The notes: a model not told the origin generated them from the sequence alone. Shown: positions 23,926-33,699, counted from the stretch's first letter. The stretch is DNA of 45,548 bases from Pseudomonadota bacterium (GCA_021849595.1 JAJZSR010000002.1:1-45548), one strand, 5' to 3'. Program-made: numbers and translations.

Positions 23926-24675
23926 TCAGCGATCCTTGACGAGCTGGTTTTCGTTGACCTTGTTCCAGTCCACCTGATTGCCCAGGCCCTGCAGATAGGC
24001 GACGACGGCATCCATCTCCGTGATGGGGCCGTTCTTGCGCCCGTCATAATCGTTGGCGTTGGCCTGTTCGATCATGCTCTGCTGGGCATCGGGGATGTAA
24101 TACTGCTTGGCCAGCTCGGGGCCAAATTTTTTCACGTCGGCCTCGTATTCCTGCTTGGTCAGCGCATAGGGCACGCCGACGTCGCGCAAGGCCTTCATGC
24201 GCGCCCCGATGTCGGACATATCCAGCGGCGTAGTAGCCAGCCAGGGGAAGCCAGGCATGATGGATTGCGACACCACCGAGCGCGGATCGATCAGGTGCTG
24301 CACGTGCCAGGCGTTGGAATATTTGCCGCCGATGCGCGCCAGATCGGGGCCGGTACGCTCGGAACCCCATAGGAAGGGGTGGTCGTACTGCGACTCGGCG
24401 GCCAGGGAATAGTGGCCGTAGCGCAGTTCCTCGTCGCGGAAGGGACGAATCATCTGCGAGTGGCAATAGAAGCAGCCGTTATCCTGGTAAATGTCGCGGC
24501 CGCGCAGTTCCAGGGGTGTATAGGGGCGCGGGCCGGCCACGTTCTCCACCGTGCCCTTGATGAAGAACAGCGGGATGATTTCCACCATGCCCGCCACGCT
24601 GATGGCCAGCATGGTGATCACCACCATGAGGCCGATGTTGGTTTCGATCCACTCGTGCTTGAAGCCCAGTTTCAT
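23926..24675 (-). CDS. ccoO: CcoO, monoheme cytochrome c subunit of cbb3 oxidase
   Basis: The 249-residue subunit has an N-terminal membrane anchor (about 15-38) and one heme c motif, CFYCH at 68-72, followed by SQMIRPFRDEELRYG, which is typical of CcoO. The probable axial methionine is in SIMPGFPWL. CcoO transfers electrons from CcoP to the catalytic subunit. It lies 20 bases after ccoN and 17 before ccoQ. Confidence 0.96.
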   Translation of the reverse strand: MKLGFKHEWIETNIGLMVVITMLAISVAGMVEIIPLFFIKGTVENVAGPRPYTPLELRGRDIYQDNGCFYCHSQMIRPFRDEELRYGHYSLAAESQYDHPFLWGSERTGPDLARIGGKYSNAWHVQHLIDPRSVVSQSIMPGFPWLATTPLDMSDIGARMKALRDVGVPYALTKQEYEADVKKFGPELAKQYYIPDAQQSMIEQANANDYDGRKNGPITEMDAVVAYLQGLGNQVDWNKVNENQLVKDR

Positions 24676-24695
24676 CTTCGTCTACCCGTCCCCAA

Positions 24696-26186
24696 TCAGA
24701 CACCGGCCCCGGCAAGGCCGCCGGCGGCCAGTGCCTGCCTCTCCTCGCGCTTGCCCTGCAGGATAGTCATGGTGACGTTGAAGACCATCACCAGCACGCC
24801 GCTGAGGAAGAACACCCCGCCGATCATGCGCATCACATAGAAAGGATGGATGGCCGCCACGGATTCGATGAAGGAGTACTGCAGGTTGCCGAACTGGTCA
24901 TAAGCGCGCCACATGAGGCCCTGGGTGATGCCGGAAATCCACATGGCGACGATGTAGAGAACGATACCTATGGTGGCCAGCCAGAAGTGGACGGCGGCCA
25001 GGCGCACGCTGTAGAGGCGGGTATTCCAGAGCTTGGGAATGAGGTGATATAGCGAGCCGAAGGAAATCATTGCGACCCAACCCAGCGCACCGGAATGCAC
25101 GTGGCCCACCGTCCAGTTGGTGTAGTGCGAAAGCGCATTGACTTCCTTGAGCGCCATCATCGGCCCTTCGAAAGTGGACATGCCGTAGAAGGACAGTGCC
25201 ACGATCATGAAGCGCATCACCGGGTCGGTGCGCAGCTTGTCCCACGCGCCCGACAGGGTCATGATGCCGTTGATCATCCCGCCCCAGGAAGGCATGAGCA
25301 GGAGGATGGAGAAGGTCGCGGCCAGCGTCGAAGTCCAGTCGGGCAGGGCCGTCCAATGCAGATGGTGCGCACCCACCCACATGTACATGAAAGCCAGCGC
25401 CCAGAAGTGGACGATGGACAGACGGTAGGAATAAATCGGCCTGCCGGCCTGCTTGGGCACGAAGTAATACATCATCCCCAGGAAGGCCGCCGTGAGATAG
25501 AAGCCCACCATGTTGTGGCCGTACCACCATTGGGTCATGGCGTCCTGCACCCCGGAGAACAGGGAGTAGGACTTCATCGAGAACATGCTCACCGGGATGG
25601 CCAGGTGGTTGAAGACATGCAGGATGGCCACGGCCAGTATGAAGGCGAGGTAGAACCAGTTGGCCACATAAATGTGCGGCTGCTTGCGGCGCATGATGGT
25701 GCCGATGAAGAGATTCATGTACACCACCCACACCACCAGGATCAAGAGCGCGAGGGGCCACTCCATCTCCGCATATTCGCGCGAGGTCGTGTGCCCCATC
25801 ATGTAGGAGGCATCGGCCAGGATGACGCAGGCCTGCCAGCCCCAGAAGGTGAAGCTCGCGGCGAAGTCGGAAATCAAGCGCGCTTGGCAGGTGCGCTGGA
25901 CGATGTAATAGGAAGTAGCGAAGAGTGCGCTGCCGCCGAAACCGAGGATGACCGAGGTGGTGTGCACCGGCCGGAAGCGGCCGAATTCGATGTAGGGGAT
26001 GCCGAAGTTAAGGAAAGGCCAAGCCAACTCGGAAGCGATATAGACGCCTACCGACATCCCCACCACCGCCCACACCAGGGTCATGATGGTGAATTTCTTA
26101 ACTATATCGAAATTATATTCTTCGACGCCAGCGGCGGCGCGATCTGCGCCAAGGGCATACGGGCTGGCTGCTGCAACTGAGGACAT
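24696..26186 (-). CDS. ccoN: CcoN, catalytic subunit I of cbb3 cytochrome c oxidase
   Basis: CcoN reduces oxygen at a heme b3-CuB centre, giving high-affinity respiration coupled to proton pumping. The 496-residue protein has about 12 helices. Metal ligands are visible: His75 (RPVHTTS) for the low-spin heme, His224 (YGHN) and His274-His275 for CuB, and His362 and His364 (GHVHSG) for the hemes. The [14 protein letters not shown] segment contains the tyrosine region typical of cbb3 enzymes. The gene opens the cco operon behind a 154-base regulatory gap and has a GGGAG ribosome site. Confidence 0.97.
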   Translation of the reverse strand: MSSVAAASPYALGADRAAAGVEEYNFDIVKKFTIMTLVWAVVGMSVGVYIASELAWPFLNFGIPYIEFGRFRPVHTTSVILGFGGSALFATSYYIVQRTCQARLISDFAASFTFWGWQACVILADASYMMGHTTSREYAEMEWPLALLILVVWVVYMNLFIGTIMRRKQPHIYVANWFYLAFILAVAILHVFNHLAIPVSMFSMKSYSLFSGVQDAMTQWWYGHNMVGFYLTAAFLGMMYYFVPKQAGRPIYSYRLSIVHFWALAFMYMWVGAHHLHWTALPDWTSTLAATFSILLLMPSWGGMINGIMTLSGAWDKLRTDPVMRFMIVALSFYGMSTFEGPMMALKEVNALSHYTNWTVGHVHSGALGWVAMISFGSLYHLIPKLWNTRLYSVRLAAVHFWLATIGIVLYIVAMWISGITQGLMWRAYDQFGNLQYSFIESVAAIHPFYVMRMIGGVFFLSGVLVMVFNVTMTILQGKREERQALAAGGLAGAGV

Positions 26187-26206
26187 GGCAACTCCCTGGC
26201 TATCGC

Positions 26207-26223
26207 CCGACCCCCCCGGTCGG
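26207..26223. repeat. Inverted repeat CCGACC-N5-GGTCGG in the ccoN leader
   Basis: A perfect six-base inverted repeat with a five-C centre lies 21 bases upstream of the ccoN ATG, within the predicted 5' leader. The same CCGACCCCC core recurs at 26260-26268 inside the promoter spacer, and GGTCGACC occurs at 26285-26292. Repetition of one core around a promoter is what an operator would show. The hairpin could also act in the mRNA near the ribosome site. Confidence 0.5.
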
Positions 26224-26249
26224 ACGCGACGATATGACGCAGGGATGAA

Positions 26250-26278
26250 AGTGTATCGGCCGACCCCCGATAAATCAA
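26250..26278 (-). promoter_or_regulatory. Predicted sigma70-type promoter of the cco operon
   Basis: On the minus strand a -35 element TTGATT (26273-26278) and a -10 element TACACT (26250-26255) are separated by exactly 17 bases. Transcription would begin near 26243, leaving a leader of about 57 bases before ccoN. The stretch around -35 (TTGATTTATC) resembles only one half of an FNR-type site, so oxygen control through FNR is not supported here. Confidence 0.6.
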
Positions 26279-26300
26279 GACAAAGGTCGACCGGAAAAGC

Positions 26301-26313
26301 AATAAAATTTATT
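26301..26313. promoter_or_regulatory. AT-rich palindrome upstream of the cco promoter
   Basis: AATAAA-A-TTTATT is a perfect six-base inverted repeat at the core of an AT-rich block (about 26295-26335) that stands out in this GC-rich window. It lies about 23 bases upstream of the predicted -35 element and next to the Rrf2 gene. It could be an activator or UP-type element, or a binding site for the adjacent regulator. No protein can be assigned from sequence alone. Confidence 0.4.
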
Positions 26314-26340
26314 TAAAATATAATTAAACTCGAATTGGCT

Positions 26341-26811
26341 TCACGCCACGGCGTCGAGTTCCGGGAACAGTTTCAACGGTACATCGGCAAGGCGGTATTT
26401 GCCCGATTTCACGGCCTCGGACAGCTTGTCCAGCGTGGTTTCGTTGAGCAGTTCGATGATGCGCTCCTTCACCGGCACCCAACGGAAATGCAGCGGGCAG
26501 GCCGTCTCCTTGGAACACTGCTTGAGGCCCAGGAGGCAGCTCTTGGTGAAAGTCGGCCCTTCCGTGAGCACCAGGATGTCCATCAGGCTGGTGCGCAAAC
26601 CCTCCGGGCGCAGACAGAACCCCCCCAGCCGCCCACGGAAGGATTCCAGCAGATTTCCCTTGGCCAGGGATTGCAATATCTTAGCCAGGTAGGGCGCAGG
26701 CACATTGAGGCGGGCGGCCACGTCCTTGTTCAGGATCGGCTGCCCAGGTTCCTGGGTGGCCATATAAATCATGGCCTGAACGGCGTATTGGCTGGTGCGT
26801 GAAAGGATCAT
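26341..26811 (-). CDS. Rrf2-family regulator with probable Fe-S cluster
   Basis: A 156-residue winged-helix regulator. The N-terminus MILSRTSQYAVQAMIYMA and the recognition region VPAPYLAKILQSLAKGNLL are Rrf2-type. Three cysteines, Cys92, Cys99 and Cys105 (SCLLGLKQCSKETACPLH), occupy the cluster-ligand region used by IscR and NsrR. It probably senses iron-sulfur status, oxygen or nitric oxide. It is encoded immediately upstream of the cbb3 operon on the same strand, which suggests it controls that operon. ATG 26811 matches family N-termini; a TTG at 26826 would add five residues. Confidence 0.88.
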   Translation of the reverse strand: MILSRTSQYAVQAMIYMATQEPGQPILNKDVAARLNVPAPYLAKILQSLAKGNLLESFRGRLGGFCLRPEGLRTSLMDILVLTEGPTFTKSCLLGLKQCSKETACPLHFRWVPVKERIIELLNETTLDKLSEAVKSGKYRLADVPLKLFPELDAVA

Positions 26812-26836
26812 GCGCTGATCCGCCAAGAATAATCCA

Positions 26837-26853
26837 AACTATATTCTATACTT
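26837..26853. promoter_or_regulatory. Imperfect palindrome upstream of the Rrf2 gene
   Basis: AACTATA-TTC-TATACTT is an inverted repeat with one mismatched pair, lying 26-42 bases upstream of the Rrf2 ATG in AT-rich sequence. Rrf2 regulators often control their own gene through sites near the start, so this is a candidate autoregulatory operator. Overlap with a promoter is possible (TTGAAT and TAGAAT about 16 bases apart on the minus strand). Confidence 0.4.
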
Positions 26854-26866
26854 TTTCATCCTAAAT

Positions 26867-27541
26867 TCAAGACAGGAATATCGCTTCCAGGGCCGGCCAG
26901 TCCAGCCCCGCGCCCGAAGCCCCATGGCCCAGGTATCCCAGGCAGGGCGCCGCGACGCGCTGGCGCAGCGTCTCCAGATTGGCCTCGGCTTCCGCCATGT
27001 CCGGATCGATGCCATTTGCGATCCATCCGGCCAGCGTCAGTCCCCGCGCCATGATCGCTTGCACGCTGAGCAAGGCATGGTTCAGGCAGCCCAGGCGCAT
27101 GCCCACCACCAGGAGCACCGGGAGGTCCAGCTCCCGGACGAGATGCGCCATGTCCTGACGCTCGTTCAACGGCACCAGCAAACCGCCCGCGCCTTCCACC
27201 ACGATGCGGTCGGCGCGTTCGCCCAGCCGGTCGAAAGCGTTCCTGATGACGGCCGGATCGATGCGCACCCCGGCCCGTTCCGCGGCGATATGCGGGGCGA
27301 TGGGGGGCGCGAAACAATAAGGGTTGACCCACTCCCAGGGCGCCTCGACGTTGGCCGCCGCGACCAGCGCCTCCGCATCCTCGCTTCTCGATACGCCACC
27401 GCGCAGCACGGCACCCGCAGCCACCGGTTTCATGCCGGCCACACGCAGCCCGCTCCGCGCCCAGGCGCACAGCAGTGCCGCCGCCACGCGCGTCTTGCCC
27501 ACGCCGGTGTCGGTACCGGCGATGAACACGCCGCGCGTCAT
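26867..27541 (-). CDS. bioD: BioD, dethiobiotin synthetase
   Basis: BioD closes the ureido ring of dethiobiotin with ATP and CO2. The 224-residue protein has the P-loop GTDTGVGKT at residues 9-17, the substrate region KPVAAG and the VEGAGGLLVPL segment. ATG 27541 overlaps the bioC stop in an ATGA and is preferred to an upstream extension to 27574. It is the last gene of the biotin operon. Confidence 0.95.
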   Translation of the reverse strand: MTRGVFIAGTDTGVGKTRVAAALLCAWARSGLRVAGMKPVAAGAVLRGGVSRSEDAEALVAAANVEAPWEWVNPYCFAPPIAPHIAAERAGVRIDPAVIRNAFDRLGERADRIVVEGAGGLLVPLNERQDMAHLVRELDLPVLLVVGMRLGCLNHALLSVQAIMARGLTLAGWIANGIDPDMAEAEANLETLRQRVAAPCLGYLGHGASGAGLDWPALEAIFLS

Positions 27542-28434
27542 GCGTGCCTCCGCCGGCGCGTTTCGATCTGCCACTGGATCACCGCACGCCCGTCCGCCAG
27601 CTCGCGCACCGGGCCGGCCCAGGCATGGCCGTAGATCACCTCATAGCTCGCCGGTAGGCGACCGTCCCGGCGATAGGCTTCGTAACGCTCCTCCATCAGA
27701 CTCCAGCGCGCCCGACCCATCAGGCCTCGCGCGCGCCCCTGGGCCGCGTTATGCCCCCCCACGCCGCGGATATCTTCGAGCAGCGCGCGCAGATCGGCAT
27801 AAGTGAGCACCAGCATCTCCATTTCCATGACCGGCGTCTCGAAACCGGCGTGCACCAGCATGTCGCCCAGGTCATGCATGTCAACGAAAGGGCTGACGTG
27901 GGGCAGACCGTCGATGCCGGCAAACGCGGCGCGCAACTCCTTGAGGGTGTCCGGGCCGAAAGTGGAGAAAAGCACCAACCCGCCGGGCCGCAGGGCACGA
28001 TGCCATTCGCGGAACACGGCCGCCGGGGAGTCGCACCACTGCAAAACCAAATTGGAGTGGACGAAATCGAGGCTGCCGGCGGCGACCGGCAGGCGCTGGG
28101 CATCGCCGCAGACGTAACTGGTCTGCCCCGTCGCAGCAGACAACAGGCGGCGCCAGGGCGCCGGCCGGGGATCGGCCTTTTGGCTTTGCGCCAGCATGGC
28201 GGGGGCGATGTCCAGGCCGATGAGCTGCGCCCCAGGGTAGCGGGCCCTGAGCAGTCTGAGGCCATGGCCCGTGCCGCAGCCCGTGTCGAGCACGCGTTGC
28301 GGCGCGACTTTGAGGTAGCCCAGCCGCTCCAGAAGTCTTGCGCCCACCTCGCGCTGCAGCACCGCATGCGCGTCGTAACCGGGCGCGGCGCGCTCGAAGG
28401 CGCGGCGCATCGCTGAGCGGTCCACCCAGCTCAC
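27538..28434 (-). CDS. bioC: BioC, malonyl-ACP O-methyltransferase
   Basis: BioC methylates malonyl-ACP so that fatty acid synthase can build the pimeloyl chain. The 298-residue protein has the SAM motif VLDTGCGTGHGLRLL at about residues 48-62, acidic motif LIGLDIAPAML and the HSNLVLQWCDSP region typical of BioC. The GTG start at 28434 overlaps the bioH stop in a GTGA. Confidence 0.94.
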   Translation of the reverse strand: MSWVDRSAMRRAFERAAPGYDAHAVLQREVGARLLERLGYLKVAPQRVLDTGCGTGHGLRLLRARYPGAQLIGLDIAPAMLAQSQKADPRPAPWRRLLSAATGQTSYVCGDAQRLPVAAGSLDFVHSNLVLQWCDSPAAVFREWHRALRPGGLVLFSTFGPDTLKELRAAFAGIDGLPHVSPFVDMHDLGDMLVHAGFETPVMEMEMLVLTYADLRALLEDIRGVGGHNAAQGRARGLMGRARWSLMEERYEAYRRDGRLPASYEVIYGHAWAGPVRELADGRAVIQWQIETRRRRHA

Positions 28435-29201
28435 GCCGCCTCCGCCAAAAAAGCGCGCAGCGCGGCCAGCGTTTTCGCTGTATGGGAAAGGAAGGGCGCA
28501 TGCGCCGCCTGCTCGATTTCCTCCAGGCGCGCTTGTGGCAGATGTGCGGCCAGCCAGCGCCCTGCCGCCACAGGCGTCAGCCGGTCCGCCGCGCCGTGCA
28601 GCACCAGGGTCGGCTGCGCTACCCAGGGCACGAGCGAACGCAGGTCGGTTTCACGCAGGTGCGCCAGGCCTTCCGCCAGGGCCTCGGCGCGCGCGGCAGG
28701 ACGCGCTCCGAGGTCGGCGCGCAAGCGCGTGAGCGCCGGGCGCATGTCGGCCGCGCCACGTACCTGCAGGGCCAGAAAGCGCTGCAGCGTGGCGGCAGGA
28801 TTGCGCAACAGATCGGCACCGAATTGCGCCAGCACGGCATCTTCCACCCCGTCTGCCCAATCCGACGCGTTGACGAAACGCGGCGTACTGGAGAGCAGGA
28901 TCAGCGCGCCCACGCGCGGCCCAAGCGCATGCGCCAGGCGCAAGGCGATCTGCCCGCCCAGCGACCATCCCAGCAGCACGCAGTCTTCCGGCAGCAGGGC
29001 GCTCAGCAGTTCTTCCGCCTGCGCCAGATGCTCGGCGTGGCTGAAGCCATGTCCGGGCAGGTCGACGCACCAGATCTCCGACTCTTCGGCCAGAGCATCG
29101 GCGAGATCACGGAATAGCCCGCCGTGCATGGCCCAGCCGTGCAGCATCACCAGCGGACGTCCGCTGCCCTGGCGCGTGACATGCAGCTCAGGCAAGCTCA
29201 T
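28431..29201 (-). CDS. bioH: BioH, pimeloyl-ACP methyl ester carboxylesterase
   Basis: BioH removes the methyl group placed by BioC, ending chain elongation. The 256-residue alpha/beta hydrolase shows the nucleophile Ser80 in GWSLGG, Asp206 in HGAADRLTP and His234 in AAHAPFLSH. These are within two positions of the catalytic triad of the E. coli enzyme. The start is ATG 29201 (MSLPELHV), 14 bases inside bioF; the frame continues upstream but that part is a shadow of bioF. Confidence 0.94.
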   Translation of the reverse strand: MSLPELHVTRQGSGRPLVMLHGWAMHGGLFRDLADALAEESEIWCVDLPGHGFSHAEHLAQAEELLSALLPEDCVLLGWSLGGQIALRLAHALGPRVGALILLSSTPRFVNASDWADGVEDAVLAQFGADLLRNPAATLQRFLALQVRGAADMRPALTRLRADLGARPAARAEALAEGLAHLRETDLRSLVPWVAQPTLVLHGAADRLTPVAAGRWLAAHLPQARLEEIEQAAHAPFLSHTAKTLAALRAFLAEAA

Positions 29202-30351
29202 TGAGCGCCCCGCACAAGGCCAGCACGTCGGCTTCGCCATGGGCCGCAGACAGCGAGATGCGCAGGCGCGCCGTGCCTGACGGCACGGTGGGTGGTCGTA
29301 TGGCGGGCACCCAAATGCCTCTTTGCCCGAGTTGCTCCGCGACCTCGACGGCCGCCGCGGCATCGCCCAGCACGAGGGGCTGAATGGGTGTCGAACTTTC
29401 CAGAAGCTTGCCCCGTCGCGGGCGCGCCGCACTGCGCAGCATGTCTATCCTGCGCATGAGCGCGACACGCCGCTGCGGCTCTGCCGCCATCACGTCGAGC
29501 GCGGCCAACAGTGCGGCGGCCAACAGCGGCGGCTGCGCCGTGGTGTAGATATAGCTATGGGCCTGCTGCAGCAGGGTTTCCATCACTTCTTCCGCGCCGG
29601 CGACGAAGGCCCCCGCCACCCCAGCCGCCTTGCCCAGGGTGGCCATGTAGACGATGCGCGGCGAGGCCAGGCGGAAATGCGCGAGCGTCCCGCGGCCTTC
29701 ACCCAACACACCAAAACCATGAGCGTCGTCCACGTAAAGCCAGGCGTCGTAGCGCTCACATAGCGCCAGAAGCTCAGGCAGCGGCGCGATGTCGCCGTCC
29801 ATGCTGAACACCGCATCGGTGGCAATGATCTTGCACAGGGCGCGGCTGGCGGCGAGCAGGCGTTCGAGTTGCGCCAAGTCGCCATGGCCGTAGCGCACCA
29901 GCCGCGCCCGCGCGAGCCGCGCGCCGTCGTTGAGGGAGGCGTGATTGAGGCGATCGGCGAAAATTTCGCCGTGGCGCTGCGCCAGCACCGTAAGCGCCGC
30001 GGCATTGGCCATGTAGCCGGCGGAAAAAGTGAGCGCGCGCGGCAGGCCGATCCACTGCGCCAGCCGTTGTTCCAGCGCGTCATGCAATACATGATGGCCA
30101 CTGATGAGATGCGAAGCACCGGCACCGACACCATAAAGCAGCGCGGCCTCGCTCGCCGCCCGCGCCACTTGAGGGTGGCCGGCCAGTCCCAGGTAATCGT
30201 TGCTGGCGAAGGCGAGCAGCGGCCGGCCGTCTATCAGGGGACGCGGCCCGCACGGGCCGTCTACCGTGTGCCGCTTGCGCTCCAGGCCGGCCTCGCGGCG
30301 CGTGGCCAGATCGCACCGCAAGCGACGCAGCGCGTGCCACTCCTCGCTCAA
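29188..30351 (-). CDS. bioF: BioF, 8-amino-7-oxononanoate synthase
   Basis: BioF is the PLP enzyme condensing pimeloyl-ACP with alanine. The start is set at TTG 30351, which overlaps the bioB stop in a TTGA and gives 387 residues, matching the usual length; the frame extends to 30480 without family similarity. Landmarks are [16 protein letters not shown], the [10 protein letters not shown] segment and the PLP lysine Lys241 in [11 protein letters not shown]. No strong ribosome site precedes the TTG, suggesting coupling to bioB. Confidence 0.94.
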   Translation of the reverse strand: MSEEWHALRRLRCDLATRREAGLERKRHTVDGPCGPRPLIDGRPLLAFASNDYLGLAGHPQVARAASEAALLYGVGAGASHLISGHHVLHDALEQRLAQWIGLPRALTFSAGYMANAAALTVLAQRHGEIFADRLNHASLNDGARLARARLVRYGHGDLAQLERLLAASRALCKIIATDAVFSMDGDIAPLPELLALCERYDAWLYVDDAHGFGVLGEGRGTLAHFRLASPRIVYMATLGKAAGVAGAFVAGAEEVMETLLQQAHSYIYTTAQPPLLAAALLAALDVMAAEPQRRVALMRRIDMLRSAARPRRGKLLESSTPIQPLVLGDAAAAVEVAEQLGQRGIWVPAIRPPTVPSGTARLRISLSAAHGEADVLALCGALNELA

Positions 30352-31301
30352 GGAGCGACTGCCTGCGCGGGCGTGATGCCCAGCCGCTCGAACAGGGCGC
30401 GATCGCGGTCCGCCTCGGGGTTGCCCGTGGTGAACAGCTTGTCGCCGTAAAAGATGGAATTTGCGCCGGCCAGGAAACAAAGCGCCTGAAGTTCATCGCT
30501 CATCGCCTCGCGGCCCGCCGACAGGCGCACATGGCTTTTGGGCAAGCAGATGCGCGCCACGGCGACGGTGCGCACGAATTCCAGCGGATCCAGTGCCTGC
30601 ACGTCTGCCAAAGGCGTGCCCTCGACCCGCACCAGCAGGTTGATGGGCACCGACTCGGGCTGCGGCTCCAGCGCCGCCAGTTGGGCGATGAGGCCGGCGC
30701 GCTGGCTGCGCGCTTCGCCCATGCCGACGATGCCACCGCAGCATACGTTAAGGCCCACGCTGCGTACACGGCTCAAGGTGTCCAGGCGGTCCTGGTAATC
30801 GCGCGTGGTGATGACCTCGCCATAGAATTCCGGCGCGCTGTCCAAGTTGTGATTGTAGTAGTCCAGCCCCGCCTCCTTGAGTTGCTCGGCCTGGCCGTCC
30901 CGCAGTAGCCCCAGCGTCGCGCAGGTTTCCAGCCCCAAGGCCTTGACCTCGCGCACCATGGCCAGCACCGGTTCCAGGTCTTTCTGCTTGGGGCCACGCC
31001 AGGCCGCTCCCATGCAGAAGCGCGTGGCTCCTGCCGCGCGCGCCCGACGCGCCGCCTCTAATACGGAGGGCAGATCCATGATGGGCTCGTCCGCCACGGC
31101 CGTGCCATGGCGGCGCGACTGCGGGCAGTAGCCGCAATCCTCCGGACAGCCGCCGGTCTTGATCGACAACAGGGTGGACAACTGCACCTGGTTGGGATCG
31201 AAGTGCGCGCGATGGACCGTCTGCGCCTGATAAAGCAGATCGGCGAAAGGCAGCTCGAAGAGTGCCGCCACGGCGGCGGCGGAGCGCGGGGTTTCATGCA
31301 T
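30348..31301 (-). CDS. bioB: BioB, biotin synthase
   Basis: BioB inserts sulfur into dethiobiotin by radical SAM chemistry. The 317-residue protein has the cluster motif Cys52-x-x-x-Cys56-x-x-Cys59 ([13 protein letters not shown]). The segments YYNHNLDS and [11 protein letters not shown] carry the further conserved residues around the auxiliary [2Fe-2S] cluster. The ATG at 31301 lies eight bases inside the upstream membrane-protein gene. Confidence 0.97.
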   Translation of the reverse strand: MHETPRSAAAVAALFELPFADLLYQAQTVHRAHFDPNQVQLSTLLSIKTGGCPEDCGYCPQSRRHGTAVADEPIMDLPSVLEAARRARAAGATRFCMGAAWRGPKQKDLEPVLAMVREVKALGLETCATLGLLRDGQAEQLKEAGLDYYNHNLDSAPEFYGEVITTRDYQDRLDTLSRVRSVGLNVCCGGIVGMGEARSQRAGLIAQLAALEPQPESVPINLLVRVEGTPLADVQALDPLEFVRTVAVARICLPKSHVRLSAGREAMSDELQALCFLAGANSIFYGDKLFTTGNPEADRDRALFERLGITPAQAVAP

Positions 31302-31743
31302 TTTCGGACTCCTTGAGGATCACGTCTTGCCACTCTTCCCGTCCCGCACGCCAGATGTCCCACAGCGCCCAGGGAACCACGGCCAGGATCAGGATCGCCC
31401 AGATCAGGACAATGGACATGACGTTGCCCCAATGGCTCAGGTCGCCGGTCACGAAGAGGTCTTTGCCCATTTCGTACAGCGCCGGGCCGATCACCACCAG
31501 AGCGCCCACTGCGCCGTAGAATCGGTAGCCCGCCCAACGGTTGTAATGCACCGTGCGCGGATTGGGATGGTGCGCCACCGAGGCATAGACGAATATGGAG
31601 GCGCCGATCCAGAGCATGAGCAGGAAGGGGATCAGGATGGACACCACCGTGCCGATATTGAAAACGCGCGCCGCAAACTTGGCGGAATCCGCGCTGATGA
31701 CGCGCTGCGAGGGCATATACGGGAGACGGAAGAAAAGCGGCAT
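31294..31743 (-). CDS. Unassigned three-helix membrane protein preceding bioB
   Basis: I do not recognise this 149-residue protein. It has a polar N-terminus and three clear hydrophobic helices at about 33-54, 74-92 and 107-130. The loop after the first helix is [23 protein letters not shown], and the tail is charged ([18 protein letters not shown]). Its stop lies eight bases inside bioB, so it leads the biotin operon and is probably coupled to it. It does not resemble the BioY, YigM-type or other biotin transporters that I can recall. A role in biotin metabolism or transport is only a contextual guess. Confidence 0.7.
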   Translation of the reverse strand: MPLFFRLPYMPSQRVISADSAKFAARVFNIGTVVSILIPFLLMLWIGASIFVYASVAHHPNPRTVHYNRWAGYRFYGAVGALVVIGPALYEMGKDLFVTGDLSHWGNVMSIVLIWAILILAVVPWALWDIWRAGREEWQDVILKESENA

Positions 31744-31789
31744 TATCCCCGCCGCTTTCGCCCCCTGTAAATATTGAGTCTAAGGGAAA

Positions 31790-32500
31790 TTGAACGGTCG
31801 CCTATTTTTTGAGCAGCATTGCCTGCGTCGCCTGCCCCAGCGCTGTCGCCTGTGCGGCGGCGCAGCGCGTGGCCTGGGCCTGTGCGCGGCTTGCCGGGCC
31901 GATCTGCCTTGGCTGCCGCAGGCGCGCTGCCCGGTGTGCGCCCTGCCCAGTCCGGATGGGCAGGTCTGCGGCGCCTGTTTGCGCCACCCGCCGGCCTGGC
32001 AGCGCACTCGCGCCGCCCTGCTTTACGATTTTCCCGTCGACAGCCTGATCGGCGCACTCAAGTACCGCGGCGATCTGAGTCTCGCGCCGCTACTTGCGGA
32101 TTGCCTGGCCGGCAATGTCGAAGCCGGCGCCGTGGAGGTCCTGCTGCCCCTGCCGTTGCATCCGGCGCGGCTGCGGGCGCGCGGCTTCAATCAAGCGGCA
32201 GAACTCGCGCGCCCCCTGGCGCGCCGCTTGGGTCTGCCGCTGCTGCACTCCGCCGCCCAGCGCGTGCGCGACACTCCGCCGCAGGCCGGCCTGGACCGCG
32301 TCGCACGGCTGAAAAACCTGCGCGGGGCCTTCGCCGTGGTGCAACAAGAACAAGTTTGCGGGCGGCGCGTCGCCGTGCTCGACGACGTCATGACCAGCGG
32401 CGCCACCCTAGGAGAGCTGGCGCGCGCGCTGAAGCAGGCCGGGGCGCTCGAAGTGGAATGCTGGGTGATCGCGCGCGCCCTGCCGCCCGGTCAGGCCTGA
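31790..32500 (+). CDS. comF: ComF-family phosphoribosyltransferase-like protein
   Basis: A 236-residue ComF-family protein, linked to DNA uptake and recombination in other bacteria. Four CxxC pairs at Cys19/22, 32/35, 47/50 and 60/63 form the N-terminal zinc finger. The PRPP-binding motif [13 protein letters not shown] is at residues 194-206. TTG 31790 is the only usual start codon between an in-frame stop at 31781 and the first cysteine pair. It is divergent from the biotin operon, with only 46 bases between them, and its tail overlaps convergent tyrS by 10 bases. Confidence 0.9.
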   Translation: MNGRLFFEQHCLRRLPQRCRLCGGAARGLGLCAACRADLPWLPQARCPVCALPSPDGQVCGACLRHPPAWQRTRAALLYDFPVDSLIGALKYRGDLSLAPLLADCLAGNVEAGAVEVLLPLPLHPARLRARGFNQAAELARPLARRLGLPLLHSAAQRVRDTPPQAGLDRVARLKNLRGAFAVVQQEQVCGRRVAVLDDVMTSGATLGELARALKQAGALEVECWVIARALPPGQA

Positions 32501-33699
32501 CCCACCGTGACGCGCGCAAAGCGCCGCTTGCCCACCTGCGCGACCACGGTGGCACCGCGCGGCACCATCTGGCCTTTATCGCTGACTTTCTCGCCGTCGA
32601 GCTTCACCCCGCCACCGGCGATCTGACGCAGCGCCTCCGACGTGCTCGGCACTAGGCCGGCGAGCTTGAGCAGTTGCGCCACCGGCAAGGCCTCCTGGGC
32701 GCAATCCACGCGCAGCTCCGCCATGTCCTCAGGCAGTGCGCCGCGCTGGAAGCGCGCCTCGAATTCCGCCTGCGCCGCCTGCGCTGCGCCGGCGCCGTGA
32801 AAACGCGCCACGATCTCGCGCGCCAGCCGTACCTTCACGTCGCGTGGGTTCGCCCCCGCCTCCACCTCGCGCCGCCAGGCGGCGATGACGGCGAGCGGCT
32901 CGAAGGAAAGCAGTTCCAGATAACGCCACATGAGCGTGTCGGAGATGCTCATGAGCTTGCCGAAGATCTCCCCGGGCGCCTCGCTGATGCCGACATAGTT
33001 ACCCAGCGATTTGGACATCTTGTTGACGCCGTCCAATCCTTCGAGCAGGGGCATGGTCAGGATGGCCTGGGGTGCCTGGTTGTGCTGCTTCTGCAGCTCG
33101 CGTCCCATCAGGAGATTGAATTTCTGATCGGTGCCACCCAGCTCCACATCGGCGCGCAAGGCCACCGAGTCGTAACCCTGGATGAGCGGGTAGAGGAACT
33201 CATGGATGGCGATGGGCTGCTGCGCGGCGTAGCGCTTGGCGAAATCGTCGCGCTCCAGCATGCGCGCCACCGTATGGCTGGCCGCCAGCCTGATCATGCC
33301 GGCTGCGCCCAGCCCTTCCATCCACTCCGAGTTGAAGCGCACCTCAGTGCGTGCAGGGTCGAGGATTTTGAACACCTGCTCGCGGTAGGTACTGGCGTTT
33401 TCCGCCACGGCCTCGCGCGTCAGCGGCGGGCGCGTGGTGTTCTTGCCGGTGGGGTCGCCGATCATGCCGGTGAAATCGCCGATGAGGAAGATGACCTGAT
33501 GTCCCTGCTCCTGGAACTGGCGCAGCTTGTTGAGCAGCACGGCGTGGCCCAGGTGCAGATCCGGCGCGGTGGGGTCGAAGCCGGCCTTGACGCGCAGCGG
33601 GCGCCCTTCGGCCAGACGTTTTTCGAACTCCACGGCCGGCAGGATTTCATCGGCGCCGCGGGCGAGTTCTTCGAAGCTCGATTCCATGTTCGATTCCAT
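32491..33699 (-). CDS. tyrS: Tyrosyl-tRNA synthetase
   Basis: This class I synthetase charges tRNA-Tyr. The 402-residue protein carries the HIGH-type HLGH at 49-52, the KMSKS loop at 227-231 and a C-terminal S4 RNA-binding domain (about 340-400). The length and the [12 protein letters not shown] motif fit the TyrZ-type enzyme common in proteobacteria. It is divergent from the M23 peptidase gene across a 130-base gap with AT-rich promoter-like sequence near 33779. Confidence 0.97.
   Translation of the reverse strand: MESNMESSFEELARGADEILPAVEFEKRLAEGRPLRVKAGFDPTAPDLHLGHAVLLNKLRQFQEQGHQVIFLIGDFTGMIGDPTGKNTTRPPLTREAVAENASTYREQVFKILDPARTEVRFNSEWMEGLGAAGMIRLAASHTVARMLERDDFAKRYAAQQPIAIHEFLYPLIQGYDSVALRADVELGGTDQKFNLLMGRELQKQHNQAPQAILTMPLLEGLDGVNKMSKSLGNYVGISEAPGEIFGKLMSISDTLMWRYLELLSFEPLAVIAAWRREVEAGANPRDVKVRLAREIVARFHGAGAAQAAQAEFEARFQRGALPEDMAELRVDCAQEALPVAQLLKLAGLVPSTSEALRQIAGGGVKLDGEKVSDKGQMVPRGATVVAQVGKRRFARVTVGQA

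Noticed and set aside
26266-26282. FNR/ANR box upstream of ccoN
   Set aside because: Only one half-site (ATCAA/TTGAT) is present; the other half does not match at the required spacing.
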